The position numbers and the translations under genes are program-made. Below are positions 1-11,422 of a DNA stretch of 64,000 bases, piece by piece (within the stretch, counting starts at the first letter, position 1; each line of letters begins with the position of its first letter). Source of the stretch: Haemonchus contortus (lineage: Eukaryota > Nematoda > Chromadorea > Rhabditida > Trichostrongylidae); assembly GCA_000469685.2 (NCBI GenBank), contig LS997564.1:7218591-7282590 (forward strand), written 5' to 3'. Under the pieces are notes generated by a model, which saw only the letters and a list, made by a program, of their open reading frames with translations, searched no databases and was not told the origin of the DNA.

Positions 1-3000
1 CTGAAGTGACGTAAATTCACACCTATGACGTGATTATGTTGTCGTGGCATGAAGCAGTAGTGAGGCTACTGTAAGAAATTAGATCCGTACTGCATTCTCC
101 CTCTTGTGATTCAAAAACCTGTGAGTTCACTTCATGAAGGAATCGTCGAGGGAAATGGCATCGAAAAAGGAAAACTGGTAGGAACCACTCATAGTCGTAG
201 AAAAGTCACGGAACGATGCGCGTTGTGAGGCAGTAACATGAAGCTGTGGGATTACAATTGGGATAAGGATCTGATCTGATATCGAGTCTACGGAGACTGA
301 ACTCACCTCCAATCGCGCCATCGAACGTCTTATTCCATCCGGCCCATCTTACTCGGTCCCCTTCCTCAAGTATACGAACGATCAATGGAGCATAGCCACT
401 ATACGCATATGCTGCGTCTTGTGTATTCTATAATACCACTCCGACTTAGCGTTCACATAACCAGAAAAGTTATTACGTAAGGCAGAGCGATATCACTCAC
501 CGTTTCCGATACGTTGTCAGGTAACAAGTCATACTGTTTCTTCATGGATGGAAACATCAAGGGTGCATAGTCAGTGGTCAACTTTCCGCTGCCACCTCTT
601 TCTCGGATTGCACCCATCTTTTGCAGCTTCAACAGCTTGTTAAGTGCTTCGACGCCAAAAGACTGAAATAACATATTCAGCTAGGCAACTGATATTTCTC
701 GATGTGCTCATTCCACGATAACCGAATATCGGCTTTCAATTAAGAGCGGTGGGTAAAATTTTTCATAAGCTTTCAGATGAACCGTCAGATAAAGAAAGGA
801 GCAAATTAATCGGGAGAAGAATTTCATGCAAATCTTTGGGTCTTGCGCGGTAGTTTTCGTTAGAAACAACTTTTTAAATTGACGACCTAATGTTTTAACT
901 CGATTGTCGCCTTTTCTGAAGATTAGGATAAACAATCCGTTCCCAAATCCTGATTGGGACCAGTAACGAATTTGCAACTGCCACTGATCCTATTTAGCCA
1001 TGGCAGCGGATTTTTCGCGACGGCGGTGGGACATTCAAAGAAGACGACTGATTCAGCAAAACGCTAGGACGTTGAATTGATAAACTGCTTTGAAAATAGG
1101 CTCTCAGGGCGCGGAAATATGAAAATCTTGGTCAGAATGCCAAGTTTACAGTAGCTAGAAGAATCCAGTGAAAATCTCAGAAACCAAGAATTTCCAGAAA
1201 TTTTATCCTCTGTTACGCTAACCCTATTCTGTGGCGTTCAACTGCACTGATTAAAGCTTTCGGTGTTAACGTGAAGGTTCAATTCGTACCTGCATAATCA
1301 TACGCCGGTATTGTTGAAGCACAGCCGGCTTGAGCCCGTTAGATGCAAGGGCATGAGTGGCGACGAATCGAATGGCAGTGTTCACATCGTCCCCGCTTAT
1401 AATGGCTTCCTCAATGAACGGGTGTATTTTATCAGCTGTAGCTGATTCGAGAAGCTCTGCAAATTGAAAGCGATTTATGGCACATTTTGATTTGCCATAT
1501 CTCCATTCCCGGAGAAGCAAGATCAATACAGAAAGACGCCAGTTATTTTAGTTTCCATTTTCTTGACGTTACATCTGCTTTAAGGCTTTCAAGAGAGTTG
1601 AGAATTTCAATTTGGAGATTAAACGTCCTCATGAACAGAAATTCCTGCTTTTCCACATCGTCTTATGCTTCAAAATTGGCCCCTCAACTATCTATTCCCT
1701 GGATTTGTAAGATTCCAGTACACATAACTTTCGGACCCATTCTAGCTTTTTCTTATCATAAATCGAGAACCGCTCCGCCAGCAACACCTTCTCGCTAGAG
1801 CTGGTCCTTGTAGAGTCAGAATGCTTTCACAACGGGATTCTTCTATTTCAACGTCCCTCAGCCGGTAAAGCGAGAAATTGACCTTTTCCGGTGCTGCTAT
1901 AGATAATAGGGGCAATATATCGAAAAAGGAGTCAGCTCCCTCCCTCAAAGTCGTTAAAAGAGGCTTCAAATATAAACCCCAAAGAGCTAAATTGAATATT
2001 TATCAATTTCGTTCTCAGGGACGAGTTCTTGCTTTTTTCAACAGTACTGGTCAAAGAAGTATATAAGAGTGATCAAACATCTTGGCTTTTTTCGCTACAA
2101 AAGCAGCCGAAAAAAGGGCCTAGTCAGAGATAACATCGTCAAAATGGTTTTCGTAATAACGGTATCTATAGGAGTTCTCAAAATTACCTTTTTCCACCCG
2201 TATATAGTCAGCATATGATTCATAAAGCTTTTCACGTGCCATTTCCGCTAAACGCATGTGTACACTGCAGAGCTTCTTTCGTAGAAGTATTTGAGGCATC
2301 TTTTTCACAAGCACCTGATACTCAGCCACAGACATACGGTCGCGATCGAACTGAAAGTGGAAAATACATGAGAAATTAGATTTTTGAATCCCATCTTAAC
2401 ATTTCCTAAAGGGGCAATTCAATATTTACCTCCTCATCCTCCTTTATATCGGCCAATATTTTCGCGAGTTCAAAACCAATCGCGTTTATATGCACATTCT
2501 TCAGTCGATAAAAAACTTCATCATTTAGGTGTATTTCTTTGAGAGCAAACGGATCAGCATTGTCGTTGTTTTCGAATTCAGCTAGGGAAACCTAAATTAA
2601 TTGATCAGACACAATTATTCCACCAGACTACGAAACGCAGCCAAACATAAATAGGTATCAAATCTAAGGAAGCACCGCTATTTCTCAATAGATCACTGAA
2701 ATAGAAACGGATGAAACTCGCAGGAATCTGTGAAATCATTCTAATCAATAGCAACCATCAACAAAGCCGACCCATATGACTGTTCAATTTAAATTGGTAT
2801 TTGTACTGTGGCCAATCTTCTATGGATCTCCCTCGCTGATGGTTCCCTAAGCGAATTAAAAAGGTTCAATAAAATAGCTATACAATTCTTTTTGCTTCTT
2901 CGAGCCCAGGGGTTTCTGCTTTGTCTGGGTCAGACTGCATCGGGTACCTACAGCTAAATAAACACATAGTCTTAGTTACATAAAGTTAATCATCATGAAA

Positions 3001-4640
3001 ATATGCTGAAAATCACATAATTTAATGGCATATAATATGAAAGTATTTGATCAGGGTAATGACCCATAGTTGGAAATTACATAATTTCATGATATATACA
3101 GATGACGTAAGGAGCATGGAAGGGACAGATCGGATTTGTTAAGGAAATTGTGAAGGTTATTGAAGAAGCTCGCTGAAACCGTTTCATTTCTCGAAAACGC
3201 TCGTGATCGATTGCTTCGTTTTGAACTCACCTTAATCGATCCAACCATATTGATGCCATACATTTCATCAAGCATACCAGCATAGGTTAGTTGATGTAGT
3301 AATGGAGTAAGAGGATCAATCCAACGGTCAACGATAACCAAACGGTTTATACGCAACGGGGGAGATTGCTGTTCCTGTAAAAACTTCCTTGTCGGGCTCT
3401 GTCGAATCTTTTTGTCAACCTCTAGCCACATCCAAGGGATGAAAGTCTTACATTTTCACAAGGCCCCATTTTATACACCATTCGAGCCACATCCTGGGCC
3501 CATTTTCCACGACTATAGATGGGGATCGACTGTGGGCAAATCGCCAACAGTTGATGTATCGCCACCGCACAACGATGCAAATGAGTCCAGTCGCCGTTGA
3601 TCAGCAATCTGTAACTCATGGTTGGAAAAGGAACCAGGCATTCTGTACATTTATATTTGTGGTTGAAAACTATGAAGTAAGTAGACCTGGATAGAAGGTG
3701 GTGATCTGCTAAGGATAAAGCATGCCCATCTCGTGGTAGCCAAGTAAGTGGCAATTCGCGTACGGATTCCAATCGTTCCCAGTACTACGAAATGAAGACA
3801 TAACTGTTTTTCAAAAGATTCAAATATTAATTTACGAACCTTCCCACCATTCAGTTCCTTGAGCTTTTCACGAACCACATACCATGCCTCAGGAATGAAA
3901 AACACCACAAAAAGCGTTTTCTAAAAATGATATCGGTAATGAATTTTTCAATAAAAAGCTAGAGTGCACCATCATTACCGTGTCAGCCTTCGACTTGTCG
4001 ATATATTCACAGAGTCCGTCGAGTGCTGCCAATGTAGGAGTGAGGAAGAAGAGAACATACGGGGTTTCTGGTGCACGAAATTGGTCAAGCGCTAGATTGC
4101 TGACTACGCCATGAGTCTTCAGAACTGAGGGACCAGCGAACTGAAAGGGCTTTGAGCTAGGCATCTCTTTTCCAACTAACCATAAGCATCTTTGTCGCAC
4201 GGGCGGCCTTATACGTTGAAGTATTAAAAAGCCCCACGCCAGTGTCCTGTCGTGGGGCATTTCAATACTTCAACGTATATTCAACGTATAAAACGTTTGG
4301 TGTAACCCTAAGCGTCTAGTACAATTCAGTGACACTTTGAATCGAAATATACAAAAATATAATCGCTGAAAATTCGTGAGCGTTTACAAGTACTTTCAGA
4401 CTTTTGGGTGTCTTAACTACAGCTACCTGGTGAGCATATTGCCCAAAAAATCTCCTAACTCACCAGATTGACTCTTTGCATAAGACTCCTATCCCATACG
4501 ATTGTTTTTTCGCCTTCGAGAGCATCCAGGTTGTCGAATAGAAGGCGCCGGTTGTGTTGCCATACCAAGTTCACCTCTGGAGTTTGACCCACATTATCAG
4601 ACGTCCCCATCTGAGGATATCTGAACGAATTTGTAGTCAA
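1..4640 (-). CDS. vps-33.1: VPS33A-type Sec1/Munc18 protein (HOPS/CORVET subunit), partial
   Basis: Sec1/Munc18-like VPS33A, the SNARE-binding subunit of the HOPS and CORVET tethering complexes on endosomes and lysosomes. Exons rebuilt on the minus strand: 4640-4464, 4140-3979, 3920-3840, 3784-3687, 3608-3452, 3374-3231, 2591-2430, 2350-2188, 1456-1290, 662-501, 427-307. All phases join, giving 531 codons. Hallmarks are an N-terminal IVWD block, LVIVDRWIDPLTPLLHQLTY in the 3374-3231 exon (the conserved LLDRxxDxxTPL region), and YAYSGYAPL near the C-terminus, which fits VPS33A better than VPS33B. Human VPS33A is 596 residues, so about 65 C-terminal residues should lie beyond base 1; I could not identify that exon in bases 1-306. 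The first ATG at 4640 is the only one that opens the conserved N-terminus, but an upstream exon is possible. The gene is divergent from the VKOR gene, sharing a 533-bp upstream region. Confidence 0.93.
4211..4278. repeat. Imperfect hairpin in vps-33 intron 1
   Basis: A 28-base arm (4211-4238) pairs with 4251-4278 with only two mismatches, around a 12-base loop. It lies inside intron 1 (4141-4463) of the VPS33 gene. The motif TTCAACGTATA is repeated once more just to the right (to about 4289). It could be a tiny foldback element or a miRNA-like precursor. Nothing in the sequence decides between these. Confidence 0.75.
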
Positions 4641-5173
4641 CTCTGAAAAGCAAACAATCCATTCAACATGATCTTTGTCATAAATTCATTTTGCACTTTG
4701 ATTCCGTTTAAAAGTTTGGTTAGATCACAATCTATTCAAGCCTTCTAATAGCTTATTCCCAACTTTTCTGCCTAAACCAAGCTGTTCATATCTGAGAAAC
4801 CATCGAAATCTCTTAAGGAACTTTTAAACTGATCGGGAGTTCAGAAAGATTCCACTGAACACCAACTCGGTGAGAGGGAGTGCTCGGGCGCTCACAAAGT
4901 TTTCGTCCACAGCCCTCTCGCCTCCTTCACCAATTCACATAATAACAAGTGTACTAAGTTAAGTGTGCCATTATCGCAAGCTTTTTATTAATATTTCTGG
5001 GTTGCCCTTCACTACCGTGTCACTTTGCAGGCAAATGTGAATGACAGGTGACGCAGATGATTCGGGGACTTTTCGAGCGCGTTAGCTGATAAGATTCCTT
5101 TTCCGCGCTGATCGCACTCTTGGTCTCTAGCGACTTACAGCTGAGTACAGACTTTCTTTCTATACTTTTCTAG
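4641..5173. promoter_or_regulatory. Shared divergent upstream region of VPS33 and VKOR genes
   Basis: A 533-bp interval between two genes transcribed outward, so it presumably carries both promoters. No coding potential, TATA-like box or repeat was recognised. The last bases before the VKOR ATG (5162-5173) are a pyrimidine run ending in TTTTCTAG directly against the ATG. This is what a nematode spliced-leader trans-splice acceptor looks like. Confidence 0.5.
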
Positions 5174-6400
5174 ATGGCAATGTCAGCGTCTCAATGGGCG
5201 AACAAGGCAACATCTGCAACAAGACGAGCACTTTGTACACTTCTTGTGGGCCTAGTTGTCTCCATGTATGGTACGAACTGTTTTTGAGTGAATGGCTATT
5301 CTTTTTCTTAAGTGGCATATCATATGGATTATTGAGGGCTTTACATTGAAATTGCCCACGAATTTGACTTCGAGTACACAGCAATGTGCGATGTTTCACC
5401 GTTGGTTTCTTGCACCAGAGTACTGACTTCCAAGTATGGTATGGGCTTTGGCATTATAGGACCATTGCTCGGCGAAGAAAGCGCTCTCAATCAGGTACCT
5501 CTTGAATTTTTGACATTCACGAACAGCAGATTACTCGGTTTTTTTTTTCAGAGAAACGCCTTTTACGGGGTGATCGGATATACATTGCTGGCGTTAATTC
5601 AGCTTTCGCATACCCAATGTTCTGCAAGTATCTCATATTTTGCGGGGATTATGATGAACATCATGTCTCTATACCTAATTACAGGTACGTTTCTATTGGC
5701 GTAAAAGCAAAATTAATATTGACAACAGAGAGGCTTTTTTAAGGCGCTGCAGTTGGATTAAGCAAATTACATTTGATGATTATCTTTATCTTTAGTCGCT
5801 CTATTGTATGCCCTGAAGCACTAATTAGTTAAGTAGCCCCATCGGCAGTTATGTGATGTGGAAGCCTTTTCACTTTCTTCACAGCTCCCTAACGACGGGC
5901 GGTCTGAATCGGAGGGAACGTTTCTTCCGAAAGAACGAACGTAATAGATCCTGTTACTAGAGAGGAACCTCTTTTAGGTATCCAGGAATTTAATAATACT
6001 GTGGACTATAAGAGCAGGGGTAGCACTAAATGGAGAAATGAGCGATACATGGCGTGTTGTAACCCCCTTCTCGAAGAGCTTCATAACCTCCGCAGTAACA
6101 GCCATTTAAAACGGAAGCCTGGCTAGTAAAATACCCATTATCAGTGATAAAAATCTCAAAGAAAAGCATAGCATTTCATCAACTAGAAGGTGACCATGGA
6201 AAATTGAACGAAATTGCATCAAAAATTTTTTCGTGGTATTAACTGAATTCCGTTTTGCAGTTCTCATCCGATTGCGAGCAGTCTGCCTTGTATGTGTGAC
6301 GATCTATACCGTGAATGCACTGTTTCTCTATTTCACTATCAAACGACGCCAAGCACTTGCAGAAGTTGCCAACATAAACAATAACAAGAAACGGAAGTAA
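5174..6400 (+). CDS. Vitamin K epoxide reductase (VKOR) family protein
   Basis: VKOR-family ER membrane oxidoreductase, which in vertebrates reduces vitamin K epoxide/quinone using a CxxC site and a pair of loop cysteines. Exons 5174-5270, 5337-5494, 5552-5684 and 6261-6400 join in phase to 175 residues, matching the family's usual 160-176. Visible landmarks: loop cysteines Cys50 and Cys58 (human Cys43/Cys51), Ser64 (human Ser57), Asn84 in ALNQ (human Asn80), CLVC at Cys138-Cys141 (human Cys132/Cys135), and Tyr145 (human Tyr139, the warfarin-site tyrosine). Hydrophobic segments suit a four-helix membrane protein. The C-terminus KKRK fits the KKxx ER-retrieval signal. Start chosen because the N-terminal helix (RRALCTLLVGLVVSMY) aligns with the family and the ATG abuts a trans-splice-like acceptor. 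It converges with the TFIIH p34 gene; the stop codons are 111 bases apart. Substrate in a nematode is unknown. Confidence 0.92.
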
Positions 6401-6464
6401 ATTTAGAAATATGATGCTTGTAAACTCCGAATAACAAAACCAACGATTTTTAAAGGTTATAACA

Positions 6465-6470
6465 TTTATT
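6465..6470 (-). terminator. AATAAA poly(A) signal for the TFIIH p34 gene
   Basis: On the minus strand an AATAAA lies about 42 bases beyond the stop of the p34 gene, inside the 111-bp gap to the convergent VKOR gene. A plus-strand AATAAA at 6576-6581 could serve VKOR, in which case the two 3' UTRs overlap as antisense. Confidence 0.55.
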
Positions 6471-6511
6471 TAACATTTTGTACATTATAACAATATCCAA
6501 AGTAACAGAAT

Positions 6512-8420
6512 CTATTCCTTCCTCTTTCGTTTTGGTGCTTTCCGTGGCAGAGTGTTCACTTTGAAGATGGCACTATAATAAAAGGTATTCGATGTAGTGT
6601 TGGAATGATGTGAGTAATATCTAAAGAGACAACGAACCCGCATGCTTTGCAAATGGGCGTGAATTGGCATAGCACAGACAAACAGACAGAGCAAACCCAT
6701 CCGGAAGAAACCAGTTCGTGGTGACATACACAAGAGGCACGATAATCTACTTCCTGAAAAAAGAAAAGGTTATGCAGGAACTACAGGTATTGAAGTAGAA
6801 GTACATTAGAAGTACAGGTTTCAATAAAAAGCCGAGAAAATCTTCTGAAAGCCATACCTTCAGTATTGGTTGAGGGAATAACGATCGAGATGATGGATCA
6901 CCGAGGAGGTGCATCTGAAATCGTCGATACGATTATTTATCCCTAACACTTAGTGATGTCTATACAATTCAGAATCTTGGCTACTGACATGGTCGTAGCT
7001 ATCTGAAAATTCGGCCTTCAAACTGCTTCCGACTAGAGTTGAATTAGTGTTTAAATTTCTTATACGATTCCTATCATTTGTCGTCGTCGACGACCCCCTG
7101 TTATCACGTAAGCGCCCTGCCCCCTGCTATTAAGTGCGGTGGGGCGCGATGAGGGTCAGGCTCGTCCTGGCTCCGTTACTTGTAATATATACTTGTTTTT
7201 GGGAACGGTCAGTTCGCCCACGCTCATATCGTGCTCTCTCTCAATAGATATACTGAACCACCTTTGTTTTATTGAAAGAGTGAATACCCGAGTCTTCATG
7301 CACCCATCCTGGTTATTCATTCGACTCATTATACGATCCCTATAACTACTCCGTCGTCTCACTGTCTGAGACGACCCTCTAGCTGAACCCACGCCCCAAA
7401 ATGGAGCGAAGTCGAACGCACCCGATATAAGTGGGTCCGCACTTCGTCCTCTAAAGCGCCACGGGCAAGACAGAGATTGCAAATGATACAATAAACTGAA
7501 AAGGTTGCTCACGTAAAACTATAAATGCTACCAACCATCATGCTGGAGAGAAGTTTTGATGGCTTTTCCGCTTGAAGAAAAATTCCACCCGTTATGTCAG
7601 CGGCTTGTTGCAGAAGTGGACTTGGTTCAACTAGCGATACTACATCAACGCAAATTCCATGCTTTGCAGCAGAAAAGAATAAATTCATCAACGGACCTAA
7701 AGTTCTTTGTTTCACTGCAGATCTCTCCACTAAGAACAAAATAAGACGTCTTGTACGAGGCAACGGTGGACTATTAGACCGAAACAGTGACAAGAAGAAA
7801 TGGATGAGCCGATAAAGCTACCTACCGTGTTCCGTACCAAAATCAACCGTCATCGTTACAATAACTACTCTTCCATTGGACGACGATACGGACGCTGTAT
7901 CTCCATTTCTAGCCAAGATGTCTGCTCGTTTTATATCTAAAATAAATGTAAGCATCAAAAGTTATATTACAGCTAGCTGCAAACAAATCTTTTTGTATAG
8001 AAGTTTCAAAGCTGAGGATGGAGCTTTTCAAAAGCGGAAATAATGATTCAAACGGTAAACGTACGGCAAATGGCATGTGAGAGAACGGCGGCCAGTGGGC
8101 TTCCTATAAGATCGTCGTCTGAGTTGGCACTGTCTCGAAGAGTGTCACGTAAAGCGTTCAACATGGCTACAGATGCATCGACTGCACCTCCACGTCGCGA
8201 ATTGTACAGCAACCAAAATAGTTTACAATAGAGGTCTATACTATATACAAAACAATCCAGGGGCGGCTCGAATCCCGTGAAAATGCGACCAGATACGACC
8301 GTGGAAGGTAACAGGGTCCCATTACTGCGTGAACAAGAACTGAACGGAGTTTATATTTCATTACCTCCGGACTTTACAAAGTAAGATTTTTGATTTTCGT
8401 TCATGAAGATGAGTTGTTTG
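6512..8420 (-). CDS. gtf-2H3: TFIIH core subunit p34 (GTF2H3/Tfb4), 5' end incomplete
   Basis: p34/Tfb4 subunit of TFIIH, acting with p44 in promoter opening and nucleotide-excision repair. Minus-strand exons with matching phases: 8235-8065, 7936-7826, 7729-7536, 6914-6858, 6753-6638, 6572-6512 (stop). These give about 236 codons; human GTF2H3 is 308. Diagnostic blocks are LSHAICHIKR across the 8065/7936 junction, [13 protein letters not shown] (vWA strand), [15 protein letters not shown], and the C-terminal zinc module [14 protein letters not shown]...[12 protein letters not shown]...ICKACG. The basic tail ends KRKRKE. A further exon, 8420-8365, fits phase and reads [15 protein letters not shown], but similarity to the family there is weak, so the N-terminal ~60-70 residues and the start codon are unresolved. 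Splice boundaries near 8235 (two AG options) are also uncertain. Confidence 0.88.
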
Positions 8421-9389
8421 CTGAAAGAAAGGCGCAATTTCAGCTAGTTGCTTATTTGATCCAAATCTAAGGTGATTGCCTGAGTCAACTGTACCGTAAC
8501 CCTCACAAATCAAGTATAGACCCTCAAGATTGATGGTCTGCCTAAAAAGTCAAGTAATTCGATCTTCACAGACCGAGTGCCCAGCTTAAAACACATCTCA
8601 TGCCGTTGTCAATATACACAAGTCCCAAGTTTCTTCCTTGTTGTACTTGTGCTTTTATTCACTGACCGTTTTGCGAGCTTCGCCCCACCCCCCTCCCGAT
8701 GGGAGCAGAGGCATTGCTTTTGCCGTGGCGTTCTATTCTGGTCTAATTGTCGAAAACCAGGTAGAGGGACTGCGAGCAGCGAGATCAAGAGCCTAATTAA
8801 TGAAGACCCCAAAGAGGGAGTCTGTATTGAATATCTGCAGGCTCAGACAATAAAAGATTAAGCGCTAAGTTGACAGAGAACAAGTTCCCTGCCACTCCTT
8901 ATAACAAGAACATCTGATCTCCTCCTTACCCATGAAAAAAAGAGAGTCCCGGGACGACTAGGAAGAGAAGCCTCTGAAGAACCAGATCGATGTACAGATT
9001 CCGTTTGTTGCTGATGAATTAAAACATACTAGTGGTATATTTGTATGCGTGATTTCAGGGAGAAATGTTTCACTGACACACATCCCATGACTGATTGCTT
9101 CGTTTCGGACATCTTCACAGGAAATAGATTCCGTGGAACCACCAACGTTTGGTATCCAGCGTAATGCTTAAGCAAACCTTTACAGCGCATAAAAGCCAGT
9201 AGAGGTTGTCCTACAGCAGGAACATCTCCGATGATGGGAATGAGCTCATGTCAACAAACAAAGATTAATAACTTCTTGCAGGGAGGGTTCTTCTTGCGTG
9301 AATTGGTGCAAAGGAGAGGACAGGATAGGAGAGAGAGAGAATGTGAGGGTGAGAGTGAGAGAAAGGAGGCGGTTCCGGTAGTCAGTAGT

Positions 9390-9652
9390 ACATGTGTGGT
9401 GCAGTAGGAACGAAATTGTCGCGTTGCGGCGAGAGAGACGTCGCGCACGAAGAAAAGTAGCAGAATGCAGCAGAAAGTAAGAAATACAGGAACAAAAGGA
9501 CTAGAAGTCGAATCATGCCAAAAGCAATAATCGCATAGCGATTGAGCAGGATGAGGACCGCTGGAACTGTTACAATGAGGCTGAATGGTCCACGACAGCC
9601 GCGTGCGGCGGATCGACTACACAAAACCGTTCCTACTGCCCTTCTCCCCATC
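9390..9652. mobile_element. MITE-like element, copy A (pair with 47522-47798)
   Basis: About 260 bp bounded by inverted termini GCAGTAGGAACG at the left and CGTTCCTACTGC at the right. It is similar along its length to 47522-47798: shared GTCGCG-rich subterminal block, shared AAGTAAGAAATACA-type interior, and shared GACAGCCGCGTGCGGC near the right end. Open reading frames in both copies are by-products of the repeat. No transposase is present, so it would be non-autonomous. Confidence 0.8.
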
Positions 9653-11267
9653 CACCGGCTGCATATTTTTCCCTATTTACACAAGTTTTGGGGTTGTATG
9701 CTGACGCTTGTGCACGCAGAAATGGGTTTGATTGAAAGATAACGACGTCAATGTAGATAGCATAACTCACTCTCTTCTTTATCTTATTTGCAAACGCGAA
9801 TAAGAGCAACTGATTCAAAGCAGACATTGAGAGGTGTGCATTTGCAAAGGAAATCTGTAAGAGATAGGAAACGTTTAAGGATATCAGCAAGCGGTATAAA
9901 CAAACAACAAAACATCGGTATATACCAGAGCACGAATGACATCATTTATCGTCTCGCTGCCATGAGTGACGGCCAGTCGTCCCCAAGCACAAGCACTTCC
10001 TTCTACCAGGAGCGATAGTGTGGACATGGTAGTGTGATGTCCCCTACAAACAAAATAATCTGGATGAAAAGTAGATAAGGGCTAATCGGTAGATGGTATC
10101 GTTTCATCTCTGGCTATCACTAAATTACGATTGAAGCATCCAATTCCGGACAGCCTAATGAAGAATTCTATCTCCTTAATAGGTGAAACCCCTACCAGCC
10201 TACTATGGAGAATCAAACAACATTGATAGAATGGAGAATATTGAAATTCTGTTAGAAATGTTTCAGCTCACGCTCATGCAATTTGTTCAAAGATTCAAAG
10301 AACTTCGGGTGTGGCGGTAGGTGTACCCGAATCCCCGCAACAAGCCACAATGGCTTCGAGGTGATTACAATCACATTCCTTTGTAAATTCGAGTCTTCTT
10401 CCTCGCAGCTGGTTGATCAGACCCCACGAGTGCGGCAAGCCGTTAGGGTAGAGGAAGGCACACCCGGAATATCTTGAAGCAGAAAAGATTGCACGCAAAC
10501 GTTTCGCTATTTATAGTCTTCCGAGAAAGACGAGTTTCCCGGAATGGGGATGGTATGGTGGGCCGAGTACAGGAATCCCACACTTTTCAAAAGGTTAGTT
10601 CGAGCACAACGTGCCACCACCCTATCGAACAAGGTTCGGATGTACCGGCGAATTAACTTCATATGATCAATAATTCAATTCCTGATTTCAGGTTACCGTA
10701 GGCGACAGAGGGTCAAAATTATGAACAAAGCATGACTTGTTCATGGGATCTTCTTCTTGTTTCCTTATGGGTTCTTTTCCATGGGCGAACACACCTCTCA
10801 CATTTATTACTGTTTTCCCTCATTGCGCTATTCCAAAGCTACTTTTGGACCGGCTGCACTGCCTGCTCACCGATCACTTGACCTCCATTCCATCTTTCTC
10901 TCCTACCCTCACTCCTCTCATTCTATAAAGCGTCTCCTGGGACCCGTCAGGTTTATATAGTAGGTGAATACATGAATAAGGTGGGACATCTGGTCAGCAT
11001 TCAGTACAGTACAGTTTTCGGCATTGGCAGCAATCCTTCGCGAACATGATGAATCACCAAAACATCTAACAATAAGGCTATGTTATGTACCCGCAGCCCT
11101 TGCCATTATCCATTGTTTCAGGAGATTTGTAATAGCAAATTGGTATTGTACCAAATGTTGTGTGAACAGAACACATGTTTTATTATTAGTTTATTGTCAA
11201 GCAATGAAAGGAAAAGAACACAAACACAAACGACAGCAAAAACAAGAACACAAGAATACAATGAATA

Positions 11268-11273
11268 TTTATT
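11268..11273 (-). terminator. Candidate poly(A) signal for pcf-11
   Basis: Minus-strand AATAAA about 150 bases beyond the pcf-11 stop codon. Two further AATAAA motifs lie at 11190-11195 and 11179-11184, so cleavage could occur after any of them. Confidence 0.4.
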
Positions 11274-11422
11274 TCTTTTTTTATAAAAATTTAGTGAATT
11301 TTCCGAACCCAGGCATAACCTGTAAGCCTGTTGTGATGACCCATGCGGACGCAACTATCCTTTGCGACCTCTGTATATACAAACATTTCCCTTTTTTGTC
11401 ATTTTCAACTCCAAAGAAGCTG

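Larger units (their letters stand above)
8421..11422. other. Non-coding interval between TFIIH p34 5' side and pcf-11 3' end
   Basis: About 3 kb with no recognised gene. It should contain the missing 5' exon(s) and promoter of the TFIIH p34 gene. A GA-rich low-complexity run occupies 9326-9366 and a MITE sits at 9390-9652. On the minus strand about 9245-9112 an open stretch without an ATG (reading VGQPLLAF and QTLVVPRNLF) looks protein-like, but I could not assign it. The rest shows nothing recognisable. Confidence 0.6.

Noticed and set aside
1..306. Attempt to place the last VPS33 exon here
   Set aside because: No stretch reads as the expected C-terminal block in the required phase; the exon is probably outside the window.
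3422..3772. 116-codon continuous frame in the VPS33 region read as one exon
   Set aside because: Alignment with VPS33A requires removal of a 78-nt intron (3609-3686); the frame is open through it only because the intron is a stop-free multiple of three.
8230..8290. GGCTCGAATCCC, resembling a tRNA B box
   Set aside because: No matching A box or cloverleaf could be built around it.
9382..9651. Hydrophobic 89-codon minus-strand frame resembling a membrane protein
   Set aside because: It coincides with a MITE; the related frame at 47542-47847 is in the sister copy with broken correspondence.
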